Of a DNA stretch of 5,331 nucleotides, positions 1 to 4,696 are shown one piece after another (positions within the stretch are counted from its first letter, which is position 1; each line of letters opens with the position of its first letter). Made by a program: the position numbers and the translations under genes. Under the pieces are notes generated by a model. That model saw only the letters and a program-made list of their open reading frames with translations, had not been told where the DNA came from and did no database searches. The stretch is from Deltaproteobacteria bacterium (GTDB lineage Bacteria; Desulfobacterota; Desulfofervidia; Desulfofervidales; DG-60). The stretch covers positions 1 to 5,331 of the forward strand of contig JAGGTC010000212.1 in the NCBI GenBank assembly GCA_021163945.1, given 5' to 3'.

Positions 1-260
1 GCACAACAGTTAGGCTCCGCAAAAATTGCTTCTGACAAATCTTTACCTATTTTCAGCTTGTTAACTTCGAATGCGGCAACAAACTTTATATCTCTAATGT
101 GGTATCCGCCGAAATTTACGTGCATGAGGCCCGGAACGAATTCGCCTTCTTTTGCGTTTTTGTAGTATTCTACTCCTTGAATAAGAGCTGAAGCGCAGTT
201 TCCAACTCCGGCTATCGCAACTCTTATTTCATTCAAATCGGGTTCTCCTTTGCCTAACAT
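1..260 (-). CDS. ino1: inositol-1-phosphate synthase, N-terminal part (truncated by window edge)
   Basis: The 86 visible residues match the N terminus of myo-inositol-1-phosphate synthase of the archaeal/actinobacterial type. This cytosolic NAD-dependent enzyme converts glucose-6-phosphate to inositol-1-phosphate, the head-group precursor of archaeal inositol phospholipids. Seen directly: the Rossmann nucleotide-binding turn in IAGVGNCAS (residues 16-24), then QGVEYY, VPGLMHVNFGGYHIRDIKFVAAF at about 42-64, and GKDLSEAI. The usual FDVD after the second strand is FEVN here, a mild deviation. The rest lies beyond base 1. I use the outer ATG (258-260) as the boundary, but it has no Shine-Dalgarno sequence. 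A TTG at 234-236 gives MNEIRVAIAG, close to the usual family start, and has AAAGGAG eight bases upstream, so it is at least as likely. The gene is divergent from the plus-strand unit beginning at 354. Identification is firm, the start is not. Confidence 0.9.
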   Translation of the reverse strand, partial: MLGKGEPDLNEIRVAIAGVGNCASALIQGVEYYKNAKEGEFVPGLMHVNFGGYHIRDIKFVAAFEVNKLKIGKDLSEAIFAEPNCC

Positions 261-271
261 TTCTAGCTGTG

Positions 272-281
272 TTATATTAAA
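272..281 (-). promoter_or_regulatory. possible TATA box for ino1
   Basis: On the minus strand this reads TTTAATATAA, an archaeal TATA-like element in the 93-base divergent gap. A start site about 25 bases downstream would fall near 250, inside the outer ATG frame. That fits translation from the TTG at 236 better than from the ATG at 260. The call rests on base composition and spacing only; the element could also serve the plus-strand gene, with a start near 303. Confidence 0.35.
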
Positions 282-342
282 CTATTTTGAGCATGTTGAT
301 AGATAAATGAAATAAGGGAAAGCGAAAAATAGGAAGTGCTGA

Positions 343-348
343 GAGGTG
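343..348 (+). promoter_or_regulatory. ribosome binding site deciding the ATG at 354
   Basis: GAGGTG matches the 3' end of archaeal 16S rRNA and sits five bases before the ATG at 354. It would be inside the gene if the GTG at 336 were used, so it favours the shorter product. Confidence 0.6.
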
Positions 349-353
349 TAGTT

Positions 354-722
354 ATGGAAGAAGAAGTAAAGATTCGTTATGAACCCTTTAAAGAGCTTGT
401 AATAATGCAGTGCACAAGGTTCTCTACAATAGAGGAGCTTGCAAGGTTCACCGCAATAATTGCAGGAGGTAAACCTTCTGGGTTGTACTGGGCTGAGGGA
501 GTGGCATTCCTCTATTTTCCATTAACAGCCACAACTGACGCAGCAGCAAAAGAACTCATCGAAAATAGAAGAGTCTACTGGACTTTTCTGAGTTATGCCC
601 CAATGCCAACTTACAAACCCCAAGTTGAAATCAAAGAGAAAATAATAATACCAGTAATTAACCTGTCATCAAACAAATTCTTTAAAAAGGTGGCTCAATG
701 GCTGAAAGAACAAATAAAATAA
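354..722 (+). CDS. conserved-looking hypothetical protein, translationally coupled to ribK
   Basis: I do not recognise this 122-residue protein. It is soluble-looking, with no signal peptide or membrane span. It alternates short beta-like segments (KELVIMQC at 13-20, GVAFLYFPL at 49-57, EKIIIPVINL at 95-104) with helices (TIEELARFTAII at 25-36, TDAAAKELIENRR at 61-73) and ends in a lysine-rich helix. This suggests a small alpha/beta fold. A GTG at 336 would add six residues, but GAGAGGTG at 341-348 lies five bases before the ATG at 354, so I choose that ATG. The gene overlaps ribK by 25 bases, and the ribK ribosome binding site lies inside its coding sequence. Translational coupling is therefore likely, and a role linked to flavin supply is plausible. 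I assign no function. Aromatic residues (Y45, W46, Y75, W76, Y81) cluster in the middle and could line a ligand pocket, which is speculative. Confidence 0.8.
   Translation: MEEEVKIRYEPFKELVIMQCTRFSTIEELARFTAIIAGGKPSGLYWAEGVAFLYFPLTATTDAAAKELIENRRVYWTFLSYAPMPTYKPQVEIKEKIIIPVINLSSNKFFKKVAQWLKEQIK
688..693 (+). promoter_or_regulatory. ribosome binding site of ribK, inside the upstream gene
   Basis: AGGTGG lies four bases before the ATG at 698 and within the last codons of the upstream 122-residue gene. Ribosomes finishing the upstream gene would pass over it, so coupled translation is expected. Confidence 0.6.
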
Positions 723-1102
723 AAATTGAAGGAAAAGTTTGCAGCGGAAAAGGAGTCGGCAAAAAATTCGTTCAACTACCCTGGGCGGGAAAACAGTTCT
801 TAGAAAAATTAGGCTTCATTCCTTACCCGGGTACCCTAAATCTAATTTTAACTCAAAAAAGTATGGAAGAGAAAAAGAAATTGGAGAAAAACGAGGGAAT
901 TACCATTATTCCGGAGAAAGGATACTGCGAAGCTAAATGTTTTAGGGCAAAAATTAACGGAAGAATTCAAGGAGCAGTAATTATCCCTAAAGTTCAAAAT
1001 TACCCAAAGGAAGTATTAGAGGTTCTTTCACCGTTAAACTTGAGAAGAGCATTAAACCTAAAGGACGGAAACCTAGTAGAAATCACTGTTTATTTGGGCT
1101 GA
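698..1102 (+). CDS. ribK: CTP-dependent riboflavin kinase
   Basis: This 134-residue protein fits the archaeal RibK family (DUF120), in which Methanocaldococcus jannaschii MJ0056 is the characterised member. It phosphorylates riboflavin to FMN using CTP rather than ATP, in the cytosol. Seen: the glycine-rich nucleotide loop SGKGVGKKF (16-24), LGFIPYPGTLN (38-48), whose Thr46 and Asn48 match the metal-binding TLN of the family, GAVIIPK (92-98), SPLNLR (111-116) and LKDGN (121-125). Family members usually have GD at the last position, and here it is GN. The length is standard, and the N-terminal winged-helix regulator fused to some archaeal RibK proteins (RbkR type) is absent. The ATG start has AGGTGG upstream and overlaps the preceding gene by 25 bases. 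The stop is two bases from the stop of the convergent acyl-CoA synthetase gene. Confidence 0.93.
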   Translation: MAERTNKIKIEGKVCSGKGVGKKFVQLPWAGKQFLEKLGFIPYPGTLNLILTQKSMEEKKKLEKNEGITIIPEKGYCEAKCFRAKINGRIQGAVIIPKVQNYPKEVLEVLSPLNLRRALNLKDGNLVEITVYLG

Positions 1103-1104
1103 AG

Positions 1105-2604
1105 TTATTTTACTCCCTTTCTCTTGTAGAAGGCTTCCATATATTCCTCAAAGCATCCGCATTTTCGAAGGTAGTTTCCGTAACGTACGAGAGCATGCAT
1201 GGCTCTTGCAGCATCTTCCGGAGAACCATAGGCTGGAATTCCATGCTTGTCAAACCTTGCGCGTATATACATGGCCATTTCAGTTTCACCTATATCGCAA
1301 GCCACAGCGGGTTTTTCATATTTTTTAACCAGATTAGCTACTCTATCGATGAAGTCTTCCATTAAAGCTGGCAAATGATGTAAACCGAGAATTATTATGC
1401 CGTCTATTTCGGGGTCGTCCAAAAGTATTTTCGTTGCTATTTCGAACATTTCAGAGGTTGCGGAGCCAGTTAAGTCAACTGGATTTAGGTTTGTTGCAAA
1501 TTTTGGAATTTTCCCCTCTTTTTTGAGTTCTTCGAATTTTTGTATGGTTTCATCCGAGAACTTCTTGACGTTTAGGCCTCTTGATTCGCATTCGTCCACT
1601 GCCATTATTCCGGGGCCCCCTGCGTCTGTTATAATTCCAATAACGTTTCCTTTTGCCGGAGGCTGATAAGCTAGGGCTTTTCCTATGTCGAAGAATTCTT
1701 CCATGTCCCTTGCTCTTATAACTCCGCATTGCATGAAGGCTGCTTCGTATATCTGGTCTGTTCCAGCTATTGAACCAGTATGCGAAGCTGCTGCTCTTGC
1801 ACCAGCAGAAGTTCTACCAGTTTTCAATGCGACAACAGGCTTTACTCTAGTTACCTTTTTTGCGGCTTCCATGAATTTTCTTCCTTCACGTATTCCTTCA
1901 ACGTAAAGGAGAATAACGTGTGTTCGGTCGTCGTAAAGCAAGTATTCTAGCATTTCAGCTTCGTTAACATCGCATTTGTTTCCGAAGCTTACGAACTTAC
2001 TTATTCCGAGTTGACGCCCAGCAAGGAAGTCTAGGGCTGAAGCGCCGAAGGCTCCGCTTTGAGTTACTATTGAAATGTTTCCCGCTATAGGTCTCGGAGT
2101 AGCAACCATTTCGTCTCCAGTGCTTAGAACCTTTGTTTCAGGTAGAAAAAGCATGTCAACTCCTGTTTTAGAGTCGTAGACCCCTAAACAGTTTGGACCT
2201 AATACTCTTATTCCAGCCTTTTTTGCAATCTCAGTAACTTCTTTCTCTAGTTCATGGTTTCCTATTTCGCTGAATCCCGCCGTTATTATTACAGCTGCCT
2301 TCACGCCTTTTGCTGCTGCTTCACGCATGATCCCAGGGACTATTGGGGCCGGAACAACGATTACTATTAAGTCAACTTTTCCTGGAATTTCAGTTAGCGA
2401 AGGATAACATTTGAATCCTAGAATATGCTCTTCCTTCGGGTTTACTGGGTATAACTCTCCCTTGAATACTCCTCTCCGCTTGTTATCTGCGAAGTTTTTG
2501 AAGATTACGTGTCCAGCCTTATTTATTTTTCTTGAAGCCCCTATAACAGCTACTGATTCCGGTTCGAAGAAAACGTGCATTTGCTTTACAAGTTCAGAAT
2601 TCAC
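1105..2604 (-). CDS. ADP-forming acetate/acyl-CoA synthetase, alpha subunit
   Basis: This 499-residue protein matches the alpha subunit of ADP-forming acyl-CoA synthetase: acyl-CoA + ADP + Pi gives acid + CoA + ATP, reversibly. The enzyme is the main archaeal route for energy from acyl-CoAs and can also activate acids. Domains in order: CoA-binding Rossmann domain with VAVIGAS (18-24) and GPNCLG (136-141); a succinyl-CoA-ligase-like domain with TQSGAFG (181-187) and the phospho-histidine motif SHTGS (His275); and a third flavodoxin-like domain with DAGGPG (327-332) and NPVDL (374-378). The ATP-grasp beta subunit is not fused and not in this window. The GTG start at 2604 is decided by AAGGTGAG five bases upstream, which contains the stop codon of the CofE-like gene; an ATG at 2608 is out of frame and meets a stop at once. 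It follows that gene after 6 bases and is surely co-transcribed. The acid substrate cannot be read from the sequence. Confidence 0.93.
   Translation of the reverse strand: MNSELVKQMHVFFEPESVAVIGASRKINKAGHVIFKNFADNKRRGVFKGELYPVNPKEEHILGFKCYPSLTEIPGKVDLIVIVVPAPIVPGIMREAAAKGVKAAVIITAGFSEIGNHELEKEVTEIAKKAGIRVLGPNCLGVYDSKTGVDMLFLPETKVLSTGDEMVATPRPIAGNISIVTQSGAFGASALDFLAGRQLGISKFVSFGNKCDVNEAEMLEYLLYDDRTHVILLYVEGIREGRKFMEAAKKVTRVKPVVALKTGRTSAGARAAASHTGSIAGTDQIYEAAFMQCGVIRARDMEEFFDIGKALAYQPPAKGNVIGIITDAGGPGIMAVDECESRGLNVKKFSDETIQKFEELKKEGKIPKFATNLNPVDLTGSATSEMFEIATKILLDDPEIDGIIILGLHHLPALMEDFIDRVANLVKKYEKPAVACDIGETEMAMYIRARFDKHGIPAYGSPEDAARAMHALVRYGNYLRKCGCFEEYMEAFYKRKGVK
1106..1125 (+). terminator. 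possible pyrimidine-rich terminator after ribK
   Basis: Just past the ribK stop the plus strand is strongly pyrimidine-rich, with TTATTTTA followed by CCCTTTCTCTT. Archaeal transcription often ends in T-rich tracts without a hairpin. The tract overlaps the 3' end of the convergent gene, so codon composition could also explain it. Confidence 0.25.
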
Positions 2605-2609
2605 CCATA

Positions 2610-2617
2610 CTCACCTT
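2610..2617 (-). promoter_or_regulatory. strong ribosome binding site of the acyl-CoA synthetase gene, overlapping the upstream stop codon
   Basis: The minus strand reads AAGGTGAG, a near-ideal archaeal Shine-Dalgarno sequence, five bases before the GTG at 2604. Its TGA (2611-2613) is the stop codon of the CofE-like gene, so termination and re-initiation are placed together. Confidence 0.7.
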
Positions 2618-3456
2618 ACCAGTCTTACGATTACAATGGGCTTGTGTTTCATTCTATTAAGCATTTCCCAAGAAACTCCAGTTAAAGATGTTGAAAAAGT
2701 CTGGGCCATATCCCAGACCGTTCGGCCAGTTCCAAAACCCCTCAGCCTATTTGAAAATTCAGCTATTCTAAGGGCGTTTTCAGCATCTAATTTCAAGCCA
2801 ACTACAGCTACAGGGGTTGCACGGCGCCTTAAACGTAAAAAACGTCCAAAAACATAAGCCAAAAAACATTTAACATGAAAAATTCCCCTAACCATGCATG
2901 ACCTAAGGGTAAAATGGAAATTTCTAAAAGAATACGTTTTATCTGTGTCAACTATCATAACAGCCACTTTTTTCCCGAGCTTCTTCTCAATATACTTTCT
3001 AATTTTTTCCGCTACTTTCTCGGCTTTCCTTAACGGTAAGGCAACATAAGCATAGGGAAGATTGCTTCCGTCGATTCCATTTTCAGACCAAACATTTAAC
3101 GCTTGTAGAATTCCAGCATAGCGAATTACCGTTTGCTTGTGACGTGCCCCTTCAAATAATGGATAGTTTCTTATCCTTGCAATATTTTCTCTCTTCATTC
3201 TCGCCAAAAAACAGAGAAAATATCCCCACACTATTCTCATCCAATATTTAGCTATTAAATAGGCAGTTTTCCTCGGTTTTATTTTAGATTCGTCAACGAT
3301 ATTGCCTATAGCTGTTGAAATTGCCTTTTCAGAAACAGTTATTATGTCACCGTCTTTTATCTTGTTTTTTAAAGCTTTAGCTATTTCTTCCAAATAATTG
3401 GTGCCAGGCATCCAGTATTTGGTTGTAACTGCTTTGGCTTTCAATTTCACTTGCAA
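2611..3456 (-). CDS. CofE-like protein (F420-0:gamma-glutamyl ligase family), divergent
   Basis: This 281-residue protein resembles the CofE family, GTP-dependent ligases that add glutamate to coenzyme F420-0. Matching features in order: a strand-loop with DGDIITVSEKAISTAIG (35-51), NGIDGSN (126-132, the family's AGIDxSN with a metal-binding Asp), LPLRKAEKVAEKIRKYIEKK near 140-159, KKVAVMIVDTD (162-172), and a final strand PIVIVR (273-278). The block after VDTD is normally close to GRPWRxG but reads KTYSFRNF here. The CofE middle motif around THGFVCANAG is also altered, to GILQALNVWSENG. A basic stretch FGRFLRLRRRATPVAVVG lies at 203-220. The fold and ligase-like chemistry are credible, but the substrate is probably not standard F420-0. 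I use TTG (3456); GTG at 3450 is an alternative, and the nearby ATG at 3460 is out of frame. It leads an operon with the acyl-CoA synthetase alpha gene. Confidence 0.75.
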   Translation of the reverse strand: MQVKLKAKAVTTKYWMPGTNYLEEIAKALKNKIKDGDIITVSEKAISTAIGNIVDESKIKPRKTAYLIAKYWMRIVWGYFLCFLARMKRENIARIRNYPLFEGARHKQTVIRYAGILQALNVWSENGIDGSNLPYAYVALPLRKAEKVAEKIRKYIEKKLGKKVAVMIVDTDKTYSFRNFHFTLRSCMVRGIFHVKCFLAYVFGRFLRLRRRATPVAVVGLKLDAENALRIAEFSNRLRGFGTGRTVWDMAQTFSTSLTGVSWEMLNRMKHKPIVIVRLVR

Positions 3457-3499
3457 GCATATCCCTAGCTGAGAGGATTAACTTTCATAAGTTTAGACT

Positions 3500-3509
3500 A
3501 CTTATAAGT
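3500..3509. promoter_or_regulatory. palindromic TATA box in a divergent promoter
   Basis: ACTTATAAGT is a perfect 10-base palindrome in the A+T-rich gap between the CofE-like gene and the MetE-like gene. Read rightwards, a transcription start 26 bases from its centre falls near 3531, about 18 bases before the ATG at 3549. Read leftwards, the start falls near 3478, about 22 bases before the TTG at 3456. Both spacings suit archaeal promoters. On the minus strand it is preceded by an A-rich AAATTA that could be a BRE element. Confidence 0.55.
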
Positions 3510-3535
3510 TAATTTAATCATAATTTTCAAATCGT

Positions 3536-3539
3536 GGAG
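3536..3539 (+). promoter_or_regulatory. candidate ribosome binding site of the MetE-like gene
   Basis: GGAG lies nine bases before the ATG at 3549, within the five extra codons that the GTG at 3534 would add. With the predicted transcription start near 3531, it gives a short leader of about 18 bases. If instead the transcript is leaderless, GTG at 3534 would be the start. Confidence 0.4.
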
Positions 3540-3548
3540 TCTTTAGGT

Positions 3549-4667
3549 ATGATTAGTTCCTATGATGTTGGAAGCCTCCCATTCGATGAAGAAAACAAAC
3601 TAAATCTGTTTCTTGAAGGAGCCTTCTCCTACTTGTTCAATTCTGAGGAAAAATCAGCTGTTTTCTTTGAAAAGAAAGTCCTTCAAGCATTTTTAGACAA
3701 GCTTAACGCCGGAATAGAAGTTCCTAACTATCCTCAGTTCCGCGACATGAACTCCATGTTCCTTTCCATGATAGACGGTATAGAAAAAATTAAAGAAGGA
3801 TATGTGGAATTTGAAAAACTTTCATTGAAAAGGGATAAGGGCAACGGTGTTATTCCAGAGGTTGAAGTTATTAGAAGAAAAGCCAAGGAACTATCTGCCG
3901 AACTCGGAACACCTTTAAAAATTAAAATTTGTATTACTGGTCCCTACACCCTTTCAAGCTTATTCTTATACAAAAATGAGGAAACATTCCTTAAATTAGC
4001 TGAAGTTCTAGCGAAAATCGTTGAAATCAACACATTCAGCGATAAGCATTGTAAGACAGAGATTGTAAGTTTGGATGAACCAACATTTGGATTCATAGAC
4101 GACCCCCTACTGGATTACGGTTCACCGGGCAGAGAAAAACTCCTCAAAGCCTGGGATAAAATATTTCACGTTGCACATGTCAAAGATGCCAAAACATGCA
4201 TGCATCTTCACAACACCTCGGACAATCTTTTCTGGGAAACAAATTATCTTCAAATTTTAGAATCTCACGTCAATGATAACCTTTACAGAAATAAAACTGT
4301 AAAGAAAAAGCTGGAGGAAAAAGACAAGTTTTTGAAAGCCAGCATCTGCATAACAGATTTCGATCAACTTATAAGAATACACGCAAAAACTCATTCAACT
4401 GAAAACTTAACTCAATTGGACTTAAACAAATACGTTGCCGAAGCATGGAAAAATATACGTTCAGGAAAACTCGACCCAACAATTTTCCTAGAAGAAACAG
4501 AAACTATGAGAAAAAGGCTTAGAAACGTAATTCAACTATTTGGTGAAGAAAGAGTTTTATACGCTGGCCCAGAATGCGGGCTTAGAAGCTTTCCAAGCTA
4601 TAACTGTGCAATAGAATATTTACAGAGAACAGCCAACGCAGTAAAACATTTCTCAATAAATTCATAA
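3549..4667 (+). CDS. MetE-like single-barrel methyltransferase (UROD/MetE superfamily)
   Basis: The 372-residue product resembles the C-terminal, catalytic barrel of cobalamin-independent methionine synthase. It belongs with the short archaeal MetE homologues, of which the Methanothermobacter enzyme takes the methyl group from methylcobalamin rather than folate. Seen: ISSYDVGSLPF at the N terminus (family TTxVGSxP), ITGPYTL (129-135), LDEPTFGF (175-182), CMHLHN (217-222), ILESHVNDN (236-244) and GPECGLRSFPSY (340-351). Against E. coli MetE zinc ligands His641, Cys643, Glu665 and Cys726, I align His219, His221, Glu238 and Cys343, so the second ligand is His instead of Cys. A charged stretch (about 247-263) and a helical insertion near 285-325 make it longer than the roughly 310-residue archaeal core enzymes. 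ATG at 3549 has GGAG at 3536-3539 and gives a family-like N terminus; GTG at 3534 would add five residues. The methyl acceptor and donor are unknown. Confidence 0.8.
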   Translation: MISSYDVGSLPFDEENKLNLFLEGAFSYLFNSEEKSAVFFEKKVLQAFLDKLNAGIEVPNYPQFRDMNSMFLSMIDGIEKIKEGYVEFEKLSLKRDKGNGVIPEVEVIRRKAKELSAELGTPLKIKICITGPYTLSSLFLYKNEETFLKLAEVLAKIVEINTFSDKHCKTEIVSLDEPTFGFIDDPLLDYGSPGREKLLKAWDKIFHVAHVKDAKTCMHLHNTSDNLFWETNYLQILESHVNDNLYRNKTVKKKLEEKDKFLKASICITDFDQLIRIHAKTHSTENLTQLDLNKYVAEAWKNIRSGKLDPTIFLEETETMRKRLRNVIQLFGEERVLYAGPECGLRSFPSYNCAIEYLQRTANAVKHFSINS

Positions 4668-4680
4668 ATGATGATCTCTG

Positions 4681-4696
4681 CCTTTTATTCCTTTAA
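4681..4696 (+). terminator. possible T-rich terminator after the MetE-like gene
   Basis: CCTTTTATTCCTTTAA follows the MetE-like stop (4665-4667) by 13 bases and could act as a hairpin-free archaeal terminator. It overlaps the last codons of the convergent gene ending at 4685, whose lysine and glutamate codons alone could create the same pattern. Confidence 0.3.

Noticed and set aside
301..312. TATA box for the 354-722 gene at GATAAATGA
   Set aside because: The match to an archaeal TATA consensus is weak and the region is generally A-rich, so I could not tell it from background.
739..936. 65-codon plus-strand open frame inside ribK
   Set aside because: It lies wholly within ribK in another frame, has a low-complexity basic product with no recognisable motif and no own ribosome binding site.
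1397..1906. Two plus-strand open frames antisense to the acyl-CoA synthetase gene
   Set aside because: The minus-strand gene has conserved catalytic motifs throughout this stretch; the antisense frames have no motifs or plausible start signals.
2411..2857. 148-codon plus-strand open frame across the junction of the two minus-strand genes
   Set aside because: It is antisense to two well-supported genes with clear family matches, and its Ser/Pro/Phe-rich product looks like a reverse-strand shadow.
3204..3252. Hydrophobic segment (WGYFLCFLA) in the CofE-like protein as a membrane helix
   Set aside because: The apolar run is only about 13 residues and lies within a conserved soluble fold; too short and too isolated to claim a membrane span.
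3458..3460. ATG as start of the CofE-like gene
   Set aside because: It is out of frame with the coding sequence; using it would require a frameshift that nothing else supports.
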